DNA from: Spirogloea muscicola | Lineage: Eukaryota > Streptophyta > Zygnematophyceae > Spirogloeales > Spirogloeaceae | Reading direction: 5' to 3' | Assembly: GCA_009602725.1 (NCBI GenBank) | Contig: WELB01000308.1 | Span: 1-64,000 of the forward strand | DNA: 64,000 bases | In this document: piece after piece, positions 1 to 12,119 of the stretch | Numbering within the stretch: the stretch's first letter is position 1 | Layout of the letters: each line of letters starts with the position of its first letter | Made by a program: the position numbers and the translations under genes | Notes under the pieces: generated by a model | Databases searched by the model: none | Told to the model about the DNA's origin: nothing | Seen by the model: the letters and a program-made list of their open reading frames with translations, nothing else

Positions 1-889
1 GTGTCTCTTTGTGGTAGAAGTGGATGCCCATGTGGGAGATTGTGGTGCAAAGAGAATGATGCTTGCAACCACGTTGCCACCTGAGCTTTGCTCATTCGCC
101 AATTTTCCAATATAATATTGTATATTTGCTGATTGTCACTGTATAGGCACATTTGGGGGCAATAGTGCCTCTACAAGGACACAAGAACCTCTCCATATAG
201 TCACACATTTTCGCCAAACCGGCCGACGTGCCTATAACAAGGTTTGACTGTAAGTTGCATGCTCCAGTTACAAGAGCTCGCCCCACGTGGCGGTGTCGGT
301 GGGCCGGTGCCCCGGGCGGCCGCCCCTGAGCTGGATGAAGTTGGTCGGGTCACCGAGCTATGGCGGCCCGCGACAGACAGCAGCCCCAGCGCCGCCGGGG
401 CCCGCCGGAGCTCCCGCCGCTGCGCCACCGTGGCCGTGAGCCGCCGCCGCCGCCGCCGTCATTGAGCAGCTTGCGCCTGGTCAGCTTGGCAGCAGGTGAC
501 ACACATCTGTCGATGTGCTTGCCACTGAGCTTGGCCGCTCAGGCCCTCCGTCGCGCACACCACACTCCATGGCCTGCACCGGCTCACTGGCGCCCCGTGA
601 GTCGCTTTCCAGAGCTGGGATCTGGCTTGCCGAGGCGGCGGCAGCCACCAACTGGAGGGCGCTGGCGGCGGCGGCCGCCGGGGGGACCTCCATGGGCGCA
701 GCCTGGCGGCCGTAGCGGCGTCCCTTCGCCGCTTCACAGGCCCCATCATTGTGACGTCGCTGCCTTAGCGGGCCCGTCGCCGATGCTCTCCGCCGTGCGC
801 GCTTCTCTGGGCCGGCACTCGAGGCTTCAAGGCCACCAGGCTGCCGTCGCGGCCTTGGCCGCCGCCCGACGCCGCCGGCTGAGCCAGCC
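1..889. other. Upstream region, possible divergent first exon
   Basis: No gene is assigned here. From about 250 to 889 the DNA is very GC-rich and forms the promoter side of the aspartic protease that starts at 890. On the minus strand an open stretch starts at an ATG at 693, is Ala/Ser-rich and meets a possible GT donor near 500. It could be the first exon of a divergent gene leaving the window to the left, but no domain supports it. Many frames stay open here only because GC-rich DNA has few stops. Confidence 0.3.
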
Positions 890-3800
890 ATGACTACGCG
901 CGCCGCCGGGAGACCCCGCCTCCTCCTCCTGTGCTCGCTGGCCCTGCTCCTGGCCCTGCCGAGCGCCTCAGTGGGCGGTGGCGCCTCGGTCGACGGCGCC
1001 GGCTGGTGGGCAACGCGGCGGCCGTCGTCGCTCCACGTGCCGCTGGTGCATGGCCGAGCCCTGCATGGCCTAGGTGCGGCGCCGCAGCCGGCTGGCGGCT
1101 GGCCAGAGAGCGCGCGCCGCCGGGACCTGCGGCGGCTCAGCCGGCGCGGCGCAGACGTCTCCTACGAGCTGGGCGGGGACTTTATTCACGTCGGGTGAGT
1201 GCTGCGCTCACCGCCTGCAGTGCTGCCGAGGAACCTCATCTTGTGGCCAACACAGCAGACTAGTGCTCAGCCGTCGAGGAGCCCATCATTGAGCTCACCC
1301 AAGATACTCAGCTGGAAGGCGAGCTGCGACAAACAAGGCCTCAGGAGCTGACGTACGACTCTGATTGACTGTACAATCCTTGCAAAGTGGACAAGTGAGG
1401 AGTACGGGCTGAGCACCAGTGGCAGGTTCAGCTGATATGCAGCAGCCTGCTCTAGGCGGCGCAGGTCGTACTATGTGAATGTGAGCCTGGGGTCGCAGGC
1501 GCAGAGCTTCCACGTCCAGGTGGACACGGGCAGCGACCTCTTCTGGGTCCCCTGCAACTGCTATGCCTGCGCGCAGACGTCGTCCTTCCTGGTCTGTCCG
1601 CAACTTTGAGACCTGATGGCAATCACCTTTGGCAGCGCATTGTGTGCGAGAGTCATGGCCGCCACTGGCCTGCTGCGGCAGCTGCCTCCTCCTCAGAAGA
1701 TGACCTGTCATGTCCGAGCTTCATTCCTTGCTGCAAGAGAGAATGTCCATTGTCTGCGCCTCTTACAGCAGGGCCAATTCTCCATAGCAAGTGGACTGAC
1801 GCGTCCTGCTTGCTTTCGAACCCTGCTCTGCAGCCAGTCAGCAAGCCCTTCGAGGAGTCCCGGTCGGCCAGCTTCAAGGAGATCCACTGCCGCAGCGATC
1901 TCTGCCGCCAGCTGGCGCTGACACCTCCTGCCGTCTTCGGGTGCGACCAGAAGCCGCAGATTGTGCAGTGCGAGTACCTATATACCTATGGCGACAACTC
2001 TTCCACTCAAGGCTTCCTCATCAATGATGTTCTCCACTTTGACTATGGCAACGGTACTGCCGGCCAGGCTCCTGTCAACTTTGGGTAAGTTGTTCTCCTG
2101 TACTCCTGGCCATATTGGCATGTTGCATGCTCATAATCAGGATACAGTGCTGTGGATAGGAGACCTGTCCTATTGTATTTGGATCTCCAAAGTAAATCAG
2201 ACTACTAGCCGTTACCTGTACTGGTTTCCGGACCTTTCTCCTTCGTATTCAAGTAATGGTTGTGCGCATCTCACGTTCTTATGACCATGCAATGCCGGAT
2301 TACCGCCACGAAGGGGTCAGTCAGAGCTCTTTTCTCCTTGTCATGCTGCAGTTGCAGCTTCCTGCAGACCAAGGGCCTCATGGATGGCAGCTTCGGCCTT
2401 GACGGAATCATGGGCCTGGGCCGGGGAGTCATTGGCCTCCAAACGCAGCTGGCAGCATCGTCGGTCGTGGACAACGCCTTTGCGCTGTGCCTGGAGGGCG
2501 AGGCTGCAGGAGGCCACCTTGTGCTTGGCTCTGTGATTGCCCCGCGGGGCATGCACTACACATCCCTGCAGGCCATGGACTCCGAGTAATCTGTGCTGCC
2601 TAGCTACATGCATGTGAGATTGTATTGCTTGCTGCTTGTTTACATCATAGGACACATTCTAGGCAAGTCTCTGTGATCTTACTTCTAAGCCCACGTAGAC
2701 CAAGGAGTGTCACGCAATGGCGTTGTCACCAAGAGTGCTCATTCTACCCAACAATATTGTCGATGATGAAAGAGCTCCTAACTAAGTCTAGCACATGCCT
2801 TGGACTTCAACAGTATAGCACAGTGCAAGTTGAGCAATGCAGTCATGGCGTTGGTGCGATGCAGCACCTTTTACTACGTTGATATGACGGGAATTCGGGT
2901 GGGAGATGTCGCCTTGGAGCTCAAGAAGAGCCTCTTTGCTGTGGATCCATTCCAGGGTACAGGCGCGTTCTATGACAGCGGCACAACCTTCACCGTTCTC
3001 CCTAATAAGGCCTACTACTTGCTTTGGCAGGCGGTGAGGTTTAAAGCTATCCATAGGGTTCCTCCTCAAACAAGCCTTGTCCAGTCTCACAAGGCTGCAG
3101 CATGTAGCATGTTTCCTTGTCATCCTGCTTTGTGTACTGTTCTTGAAGCCATAGCTGGTTGGAGCTTCTTACCTCCCTGCATCTAACCATCAGATTAAAG
3201 ACAGCAGCAAGCTTCAGCAGCTCAATGAGACGGGGAGCTTTGACTGTGTCAGGGGTGCACCTATGTAAGAGAGATCTGTATCCATTGTCACAGATACACA
3301 GATTTTACTCCTCTGTTTGGAGCTCATGTGATAATTAGCACCAGTGCAAGCTGCTGCAACTTTTTGCTCCAGCATAAGGATGGCATGTTGCAGTGCTTTC
3401 CTTGATGGAATTTCAGTACACTATCTGTCGCAGATCAGACGAGAACCTGACTTCAATGTTCCCAACCGTGAGCGTCATTTTCGCCAGTGGTGCGGAGTGG
3501 GAGCTCTCTCCACATAATTATATGTTCAGACCGGTAAAGCTGAGAGACCCAGACTAAGGATGCGACGTCTGTCATTGGCATGATTAATTTCTGCTGCCAT
3601 CCACTTTAGTGTCCACAAAAGTAATACCGTCTTAACATGTGCTCTTACATGCTTACGACACTAGCAGCTTCTAGCAAAATCTTCCGCTGCAAAATGAAGC
3701 TGTTTCTCAAGTCCCAAGCAATTGTCCCGAAGCTAACTGCAGCTTCTTTTCCTTCTGACAAACCCGCCCCGCACTTTCCGCCGCCCACTCCCCCGACTCC

Positions 3801-4213
3801 CCTCCCCCATTCTTCCCTGGCCCTCCTCTGTTCCCGTTTGCGCAGCCACCGGATACTGCCACCCCGGACATTCTCTGCTTTGCTGCTCTGAACAACCTCC
3901 ACAGTCGCGCTTCTCAACAGACTGTCTTTGGTGGTCAGAGCCACGCCCCAGGCTTGCTGTTGCTGCTTGTCTGTTCTGCCTTCCAGAGTACCACAATACT
4001 CTTCTTCCTTACTTTACTTGAAGTCACTTAGAGAGTCACGTGCCCTTGTTTCGCCTCCTGTTGACAATCCTGCTGGTCAATACCCACAGCACGGGTGCCC
4101 AAATGTTTACAAGTGAAGCTGAAGCACTGCAGTTCCTGCAGAAACGTGGATGCGTAACTTCTACATCTATTTTGACAGAGTGGCCAGCAGGATCGGTTGG
4201 GTAGCCATGAATT
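890..4213 (+). CDS. Plant-type pepsin-like aspartic protease (A1 family), secreted
   Basis: Spliced gene for an A1 aspartic endopeptidase. Exon 1 (890-1194) starts at an ATG followed by a hydrophobic signal peptide (RLLLLCSLALLLALPSASV), then a propeptide-like stretch. Exon 2 (about 1465-1591) carries YYVNVSLG and the first catalytic motif VDTGSDLFWVPC. Exon 3 (about 1770-2084) is Cys-rich (CRSDLC, QCEYLYTYGDNSS) as in plant nucellin-type proteases. The exon at about 2345-2587 holds DGIMGLGRG. The exon at 2856-3032 holds YYVDMTGIRVG and the second catalytic motif FYDSGTTFTVLP. Later exons lie near 3193-3261, 3433-3533 and 3846-3931. The last core exon, ending near 4213, carries RNFYIYFDRVASRIGWV, the family's usual C-terminal strand. 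Signal peptide and Cys pattern suggest secretory-pathway or cell-surface location. Both catalytic Asp motifs are intact. Substrate unknown. Reading frames and splice phases join well between exons 1 and 2; some other edges are approximate. Confidence 0.88.
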
Positions 4214-4341
4214 GTAAGGTTCTCTTCACTTTATATATAGCAAGCTTTGCAAACTCTTTGACTAGGTCGGCAAGATAAGCAGGGCAGGGCTGATTGGCTT
4301 ATCCTAAGGTATGCTTAGCCCTGATTCGGACCCTAAAAGCC

Positions 4342-6470
4342 TAACTAGAGGCTTGCAGAGGAAGCTGAAGCTTGGCATCAGTGCTGCCTTTGTTGATGAT
4401 GAGCCAGGCACCACTGGGCAGGTCCTCGCAGAAGCTCCTCCGCCGCAGGCGACCCAGCCGACTTCTCAGCCAGCAGGGCCATCTCCACCTTTGCTGCTGG
4501 TGCCCAGCCCGGCTCCAGTGCAAGCACCTCCACCTCTCACACTGCAGTCCCCGTCTCCTGTGCTGACTCCGTTCTCCCCAGCCCTGGGTCAACCAGCTCC
4601 ATCTCCATCCCCAGGTCAGCACCCTCCTGATATTGCCTGCTTCAATACGAGAGGGCTGCATGATAAATACAGTATGCACAAAAAGTTTCTTGTGTGCTGC
4701 TTTGTTAAGGCACAATCACTTCAATGGCTGGGTCATTGAGACATGCTGACCTGCCCGAACAGGCGCCCCACTGGTGGAAGCCTCCTTCGCATTGTCCGGT
4801 AAAGCAGTCGAGACAGTGTTGAAACAAGAAAGTACCCTTCTTTTGGACTTGACTTTCCAGCTGGCAACCCCTTCCACCAAGGTGTGTGATTTTGTGTGGT
4901 ATATCTATTCATATGTGTGCCTGGTGGGGCTATTGTTGGCCGATCCTTGCAACAGTGCACGAGTTGCTGAGCTTGTCACTCTGGAAGTGCAGGTATTGAT
5001 TGAGAAGGTTCAGGACAAAGCTTTTGGAGACAGTGTTACAACATATGTACAACTTGCACTTCTCCCCAGCAGCACTGATACTAGCAGTATGTGAGTCCCA
5101 TGCTCCAACTCCATGATTGCTTGGTTCTTCTGACAAACCCGTTGGCCCTTGTGCTACTCCTTGTTGCTGCCAGCCTCTCAGTAAGCTGTTATCTTTCCGG
5201 CAATGCCTACTATGTCATACTTAGTGCTTTTCTGGGTGTGGCAGACCAGAGCTGGAGTTGAGGACACTAAAAGGAGCATTTGAGATGCTTCTGGTAGACC
5301 CCCTTCGTCTGCTACTATTTACTGAACTTGGAAGACCTTCCCAATTTAAAGTCAGTCACCTCTCAGCCCATAGGGGCTGAGTTTTCCATCCTGCTTTTTG
5401 ATGTTGTGTTTATTTGCTTACAACCCTGCACTCTAGTACGAGAGGATTGAGTTGAATTTGTGCACAAAGCTGTGCATTACTGACATCTCAACAAAAGCAT
5501 ATTCGAGCCTGCAATATTGCTGCTTAGCACACTAATTATGGTCCTGTTCAAGTCTTGCTTCTCCACTTGACCCTGTTGGCTGTGGCCTACAATGGTTAGC
5601 CTGCAAAGGCCATTCCCTAAGATGAGTGTGCACCACTGTATGAAATAGCACACACAAGAGCAAACAGCAAAGCTTTCTGGATGGCAGGTACTCCACTTCC
5701 CATCCACTGTGATTGGAACTTCAAGACAAGACGGGCAAAGCGTCCCTCTTGTTACATTCACCCTGCAGGCTGTTCCTGCAACTATTGAGAACAACAAGAT
5801 GCAACTGACAAATCAGCTGGCCACAGCCCTGAAACTCAAGCCAAGTGAGGTGAGAAGCCTGTGACTGCTCAATCAAAGGTCGGCGCTATGCAGCTATAAG
5901 GGGACTGTGTGTGGTGCTGCATGTCCTGCTACATCTCGTCTTCACTTCCAATACCTTCCTGTTCATTCCTGGTGAAGTAGCACTTGTGAGCCAAGCTTGC
6001 ATGTACGCTCTATGAGGGCATAAGGCAGCAAGTCGTCTGTCCATCAGAGTTCCAAGGCATTGTGACCACATCTACTATGACTTGCTCACTGTTTGCAGTC
6101 TGTACAGTACAACATCACAGCTTCGCCTGCTGGGCAGCTCAAGCAGAGCCACGACAGCAACAAGACTACCATTGACTCTTTTTCAGCAGTAGAGGCGTGC
6201 ATTGTATCCCCCACAGGCACCACCTTTTCCGAGCAACGGCTTCTACAGATAGCAAATTTTGTCACTTCTGCAGTTACTAATGGCACACTGAGCTTCTACT
6301 CAAGTGCTTACGGGTCACCCAGAGAGGTGTCTGCATCCAGTACCCTCAGGGCCCTTGCTGAGGGCTCTACTTATAGTCCTCCTCATGACCAACCTTCACC
6401 TAAACCACCACCACCACCACGTCCACTATCTGCACCACCGCCACCCCTGCCTGCTCGTGGTATGGCTTGA
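4342..6470 (+). CDS. Probable C-terminal extension of the aspartic protease: Pro-rich linker and repeated extracellular module
   Basis: Downstream exons on the same strand can be joined in phase to the protease. One at about 4342-4613 encodes RKLKLGISAAFVDDEPG and then a long Pro/Ser/Ala-rich linker. It splices in phase to an exon at about 4765 that begins APLVEASFALSGKAVE. More exons follow near 4975-5090, 5235-5350, 5765-5850 and 6095-6470. Two blocks look like copies of a module of roughly 100 residues: LDLTFQLATPSTK/LVTLEVQVLIE/LRTLKGAFEMLL, and NKMQLTNQLATALKLKPSE/SVQYNITASP/QIANFVTSAVTNGTLSFY. Several N-x-S/T sites suggest an extracellular location. The last exon ends in a Pro-rich run and a stop at 6468-6470. 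A further exon near 6919 is possible, but its hydrophobic frame does not match the phase. It may instead be a separate gene; cDNA would settle this. Confidence 0.5.
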
Positions 6471-7481
6471 TCTTCCTGTTACCATGTGCTTAAGGAATTG
6501 CATGTTAACATTCTCATCGATGTGTAGCAGAGAAGTACTTTCATCAATGTTGTCATCCTCACATTTGAACATGCAACACTGGTGTGCCCTTGGTCCCTAG
6601 TATGCAGTGGATATGTCAACAATCCACCTTATTGTTGATCGTGCTGTCAATCTTCCATGGACAGGTCTTGCTTGTACACATTACAATACCTGTCGAGTGG
6701 TGTTCTGGCTAGGACTACTTCTCAGCTCGATACTAGCGTACTCAGAGCAATAACCCATGCTAAAGTAGGCGTTTGCTTAGTTGCGCCTCCTTAGCAATTT
6801 CAGTCACTTTGTGGAACTTGACTGCGACACCTGTAACCTCGTCAATTGGCGAAAAGTTTTTGAGCATACTCCAGCATCACCTTCAGCTCCTAGCTGATCC
6901 CTGGTAAATATTCTGCAGGTTCTGTGGGGTTTATTGGAGATTGTCGTTCCACTGATTACGTCAGCTCAAGCTGCAGCAGATATCGTAGCTACATGTGTAG
7001 TCATCACTTCGATATATGGGATTGTCCTCCCCATCCTGTATATGTGTGCTACTCACCAGCATCATAGCACAGGTTATGGAAGCTTAACACATCTTCGAAT
7101 AGTATTTCAGCAGTAGAAATACTTGGGTTATTAGGATCAATGTTGACTTTGGCATGAACTGGCAATGAATGCTCTACATAGCAGAACAAGGTTCTTCACA
7201 TCCTGAGACAATGTAGTAAGGGGCAAGCTTAGTAGCAAGCCTGCTAGGGCGAAACAAAGAAGGGAGACTCAGATGAGCAGAGCTGCTGACGAGAGTGCAT
7301 TGCTGCTGGAGTGCAGTCTTTGTGATGCTGGCACTAACAGCTCCCGAGCCTCGAATGTGAGCAGATTGGTAGCATTGAATGTCTAACAGCAAAAGTGCAG
7401 ATTGGTGGCATTGAATGTCTAACAGCACAGTGCGAGGTATACAAGGGTGCCTGCTTGCTTGCCATCGATCCTCTGCTGCGC
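6471..7481. other. Intergenic region between convergent genes
   Basis: Nothing firm is visible between the protease extension and the end of the CDP-diacylglycerol synthase gene. A short hydrophobic plus-strand frame (6919-7116) follows a good-looking AG acceptor but is out of phase with the preceding exon. The stretch next to 7482 is probably the 3' UTR of the minus-strand gene and contains a two-copy repeat listed separately. Confidence 0.4.
7361..7432. repeat. 36-bp tandem duplication
   Basis: Two adjacent 36-bp units, each starting GCAGATTGGT, differ at a few bases. They lie about 50 bp beyond the stop codon of the CDP-diacylglycerol synthase gene, so probably in its 3' UTR. Confidence 0.85.
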
Positions 7482-10400
7482 TCAATCTGCAAACGGTGTA
7501 TGTAGCGTTCTACAGTGCGACTTGGAGAGTGTTGCACCAGCTGCACTGCACAGGTGTCGTCCAAGCTCTAGATAAAGTTCTTGCTGCTCCTCAATTCTCA
7601 GCTTGACAACCTGCAATCACAATGCAAACCAATAAGCTTCCAGCAAAGGCTGGGGCGAAGCTGGCCTCTGGCTCCATGCACACCAACATGCAGCTGACTG
7701 TATCTGTGCCATTGAAACATCGTGAACAACAATGACCTACATCGTGTTAAGATCAGGCCAATAATGAAGCTCTTGCACGACTGATCAACTTGCAATGAGC
7801 TGCTGTGAATCTATATATCGATATATTCAGATGGTGCCTCAGTGACATGACCTTGGACAAGAGGCTCTCCACAGAGACGTTGGATGATGAGATGAATGTG
7901 TGGTACCAAATCCAGGAGAACATGGCCATCACCATCTGCAGTTGAATTTGTTGCCTTTAACGTGAACTAAGGATGTCAGCACAAGGCAGCCAGACACATG
8001 AAAGAGCACAAGATGACGCACATCTTCTTACTTGACGAAAGAATGCGCTTGACAGACCTGGCAGTCCATGCGATCTGTTATGCCACCATGACCTGGAATG
8101 CTGTCTCCAAAGTCCTGCATGTATGGTCCAATCGCCACATGAACGGCACTGCCAAGGCAAGCAGCAAAAAATGCAACAACACGGACTGGAGAAGGAGGGA
8201 CAGTGTACCTTAATCTTAAAAGCACGCTTGAAACCAGAAGCAAAGAAGCCTCCAAATGGAGCAATGCTTGAAGCAAAGACGCCGAAGGCTATTGCATGCC
8301 ACTGCACAGGAGTGGCTGTGATGGTGTCCTGGTGCAGCTGTCAAGAAGCATCAATGGGTGTATCTTTAGGAAGATAACAAGATCACAAAGCCAAATGTGC
8401 GGAGGTGCTTTGTGAGGTGGGTTTAAATCAAAGTAATCAGTTATAATCTCTACATCCTTGATGGATTGACTCGATATGATATAGTTGCTTCCTACTCTCC
8501 ACGGCTTCTTACAGACCTTGATCATCACCACGCATGAAGTGCAACTTTTGGGAGGGCATATCTGAGCTGCCAAATTCAGTCTGTGCTCCAGGCACAAGAA
8601 GGTATCAAACCTACCTGACGTGGGAGCCAGTAGACTAGGCTGCTAGGCACACGATATGGTTGCAGCCGGAACATATTGCCGGGGTCACAGTGGAGACGTC
8701 CTACACCAAGATCCTGCAAGCACGTTGCACCAGTCGACATGTACAGCACATCCATGAGGTGGACTGCTCTTCCTCTGCATTTCACAAATCTAAATGATAT
8801 GAGACCTCGATTCACGCAAGGCTGCTCAAATTACATGCCCTTATGGCACAGCTGTATGCTTTTGGTAGTCAACGAGGGGCCGCAGTGTGAGGACTTAGGG
8901 ATAGTTAAAGAGCTCACTCGACGAGGACAGGTAAGCCACTCAAAGCGACCCATGTAGCCAGCCAGCTGCACCCAGAAATGTAAGAAACATGTCAACATTT
9001 GCGAGTCTTTGTTTATGTCCCAACCTGCTACATGATGGAGACACAATGAGATACAGATAAATGCCCGGTTGTACTGCATGACCATGCACAGCTTAAGGAC
9101 CAATTGCCACAAAAGATGAATACAATACAGTTGCTTGAGCGAGTTCTTCTGCGTAGATAGTCCAGTACATAAACAGACCAGAAAAGCTGCAACTATTGTC
9201 GTCACAGAAGCTCCTAAGAAGCCCTCCCAGGTCTTTTTAGGGGATAGCTTGATCAAAGGCGTTCGCCCGAAGAAGACACCAAAGAAGTATGCCGCACAAT
9301 CATTGATGATGATGAGAGACGAAGGAAGAAGGAACCTGGTCAGCACATAGTCAAAGACAAGGTCAACAATATCATCTTCCCCTTTGCATATGCTATTTGG
9401 GCAACAGAAGCACCTTGTCAAATGCTATTCTGAAACTTGGGCTACACTGCTCAGCTCAAGATTATATACTCCCAAGGGCCACGCTCGCACCAAATAATTC
9501 CACGGAAGAGGTTCGCCACAAAAAACGATGACTGGAATAGAACAACGAACAGGATCATGTGCGACCAGGCATACTGGCCAAACTGGGCCTGGTATGACTT
9601 CTTCTGTAGCCGTAAGATGAATATTACAAAACCTGAAATTAGCTCAGCAAATAGTCAGCCCCAGCAGTGTGATTGTATAACCTTGGTTGCGTGGGATTCA
9701 CAAGCACATATTAGCACAAATTACTGATTGACAATTGAGACTTGCAAAAGACTGCAACCTCTGCGTGCTCAGTGGGTACGGTATGGCTTGTAGGAACTTG
9801 AGGTTGCAAACTGAAGACATCAAGACGAAGGTGCGAGCAAGACATCCAGAAGAGAGGTCTCTGCTAACATGTTTCTTGGACTAAGCAGCTAAACCCCTCT
9901 CACCCTTTCTTTTTGGGATATAGATGCATACAGAGGTGCTGAAAAGTGTAGAGTGCAAGTAGACAGGATTGCATCACCAACCAGTTATATACATGGCATA
10001 ACAGATGATGAGATGGTAGTCAACGAGCTTCACAACAAATATCTTTGTGAAATGGTACTCTTCGTCTCGGAAGGTGGAGACCGTTTCAAGGAATTGTTTG
10101 TACATGAACCTCCCATATACGTATACCATGGCTGTGAAGAAGAACCACCTGCGCAGATCCCACCTTGATGAGATCTTTGTAGGCCTCTTTCCACACCAGG
10201 CAACAGCTTCTGTAATAGCAGTAAAGACGCCAGTAAAGATGCTCTAACTCTCAGGGTTCATGACGGATGCTGCACTCTGAGCGGCAATGGTGAGGCTTCG
10301 CTTTCCAAGACAATGCGTCAGAGTAGGACCACTGCCTAGTGAATGGAATTGTTCTTGTTCTTAGAGCATCCACGCACCAGTTTAGGAATCTGAAGCTAGG

Positions 10401-11074
10401 CAGAGCGTGCTTCTTCTGCTTCTGAGCATTGTTAGCCAGACCAAAGAGCTCCTTTGCCATCAATGTCTGTGAAGGGCACAGGTCATGCTGGCGTGATCAG
10501 TGAAATGCAAACATATCAACTGCACAGCTCAACCTTGCCGTTGTTTCAGGAGTCTCACCCAGGTTAGCCCAAGCCCAACCTTCTACCGTCTAATTAAAAC
10601 CTTTACAATTAAGCCCCGCGCAATCAAATCCTTCTGATGGAAGTGCAACAAGAACAATGGTAGCAAGGTGCCAAAGGAAGCCAGCAGACTGATGCTGCCA
10701 GTCTGAGGGTAGTGCAAGCTCACTAAGCCTATTACCATCTCAAAGCTCTCCTTCAGGAGCTCAGACTCTGCACCGGCCTTACATGCCTGTGACTGCATGT
10801 GACAGAACGGGGCAAGGTGCTTGCTGTAGCATGTGTGCACAGTGGGCCAGAGCCGTAGAGTTACCTGGAGGAGAATGATGAGGGCCCACACGTAGACATG
10901 GCCGAGGTATATGACGGCCACGAAGCCCGCGATCATGACCGCCCCGGACAGCACCCTTGTGCGCATGCTGCTCAGCTTCTTGAAGTTGCGCCGGAGCTGG
11001 TCCTTGGGGCTGGGCCCTATGTCGCCCTCCTGCGCCCTCAACCCGCACAGCCGAGGCGATAGGAGCGCCGCCAT
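7482..11074 (-). CDS. Phosphatidate cytidylyltransferase (CDP-diacylglycerol synthase)
   Basis: Makes CDP-diacylglycerol from phosphatidic acid and CTP, the precursor of phosphatidylinositol, phosphatidylglycerol and cardiolipin; it is a multi-pass membrane enzyme of the ER type. Exon 1 (11074-10865) starts at the only nearby ATG and encodes a short soluble N-terminus, then [20 protein letters not shown]. Later exons give MAKELFGLA (about 10458), [15 protein letters not shown] and [15 protein letters not shown] (10153-9985), [15 protein letters not shown] (about 9600), [19 protein letters not shown] (about 9280), [10 protein letters not shown] (about 8940), [19 protein letters not shown] (about 8260) and [18 protein letters not shown] (about 8100). 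The last two form the family signature (K-R near D-x(2)-D...HGG-x-DR-x-D) and it is intact. The C-terminus ends [17 protein letters not shown] plus about 25 residues; stop at 7482. The N-terminus is shorter than in many plant CDS1-3 proteins. Order and spacing match the eukaryotic family throughout. Confidence 0.93.
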
Positions 11075-11797
11075 CACTTTGGGCCAGTACTGAGAACCCT
11101 GTCTACGGCATTTAAGGAAGCAAGCGCTCTGTGGGCCTGCTCAGCTCTCCGGCCGTCTGGTCCCAGCATTGCAGCTGTAGCACGGGGGCGCTACCGGGAG
11201 CCATAGAAGACATTCCCGTAGCTGGTGCGCCGAGCCACAGTAGGGAGACAGGAACGACGGCGCCTCGCCACGAAGCTCAAAAGAGCTGGGGCACAGGGGC
11301 CTCATATTCCAGCGCAGGGGCTGCGGGCGAGGGACTGACGTGGGAGTGGTCCTCGCCAGCTGCGCCAGCGGCGCCGCCGTTTCCGCCGGAACCCTGCCGC
11401 CTCCTGCGGCGCGGCTGCTGCGGCGGCCGCTCGCGGGCCGGCGGCGGCGGNNNNNNNNNNNNNNNNNNNNNNNNNNNNNNNNNNNNNNNNNNNNNNNNNN
11501 NNNNNNNNNNNNNNNNNNNNNNNNNNNNNNNNNNNNNNNNNNNNNNNNNNNNNNNNNNNNNNNNNNNNNCCGGCGACGGCGGCGGCAGCGGCGGCGGGCG
11601 AGAGCGCCGCGGCCAGGGCCCGGCCGTCGCGCAGCGGGCCCCCGCGGAGATGGTAGGGCGCGCAATCAAGCGCAGGGGAGGCTGGGAGCTGTGCCTCTGG
11701 TTACACCATTCTCCATCTCTCGTTTGCTCTTCATCAACGGGCAGGGCGCTTTAAGTCAGGCCTCCGGCTTTCGTGGCGGCGCTCCAGCTCCCCAAGT
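11075..11797. other. GC-rich promoter region with assembly gap
   Basis: Upstream flank of the CDP-diacylglycerol synthase gene. It becomes extremely GC-rich around the N run at 11451-11569. Long frames cross the gap on both strands but owe their length to Ns and GC bias. No domain is recognisable. Confidence 0.5.
11451..11569. other. Assembly gap (119 N)
   Basis: A run of unspecified bases flanked on both sides by (GGC/GCC)-rich sequence, probably a GC-rich stretch that could not be sequenced. Isolated single Ns also occur at 16058, 38419, 44930 and 50106, all in similarly GC-rich DNA. Confidence 0.99.
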
Positions 11798-11990
11798 TAA
11801 GCTTGTCGGATTTGTTTGTGCTCACCCGTGGGTACTGATGTCACCTTAGGCACCTTCATTTTCGGTTTCCGTATTATGTAGCCCTGTTTACTTTGCCCTA
11901 GACTCTGCCTGAACAATGTGTCGGCTTGAATTGGCCTCCTTTTCATTTCATGCGCCCCGCGCGCCTTCTCTCTCTTGGAGGGAGCGGCTC
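11798..11990 (+). mobile_element. LINE 3' end, family 2 (5'-truncated)
   Basis: A fragment with the last codons of a LINE ORF (SDLFVLTRGY then stop, ending near 11842) and its 3' UTR. The UTR includes a conserved block around CCGTATTATGTAGC, CTCTGCCTGAACAATG and GCGCCCCGCGCGCC. The same peptide and UTR recur on the minus strand at 45880-46060, and the UTR block recurs at 12632-12715 (-), 27560-27665 (-), 33200-33310 (+) and 45085-45165 (-). Confidence 0.7.
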
Positions 11991-12119
11991 TTCCAAGAAG
12001 ACGAGGGACCTAAATCATTCACTTGTGGCTGTTCACGGCCCTCTGCCCATTTGGAAAGAAGTGGCACTCGCAGAGAAGAAGAAGTGGCTCTCCCAATGGG
12101 GGCAAGGGCTGTGAAAAGA

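Noticed and set aside
360-893. 177-codon plus-strand frame upstream of the protease
   Set aside because: Pro/Arg/Ala-rich translation of GC-rich DNA with several equally long frames on both strands; no domain and no splice context.
6919-7116. Hydrophobic plus-strand frame as a membrane anchor for the protease extension
   Set aside because: The preceding donor is phase 1, which forces another, non-hydrophobic frame; the simple stop at 6470 is more economical.
11131-11849. Long frames crossing the N gap on both strands
   Set aside because: Their length includes 40 unknown residues; flanking composition is low complexity.
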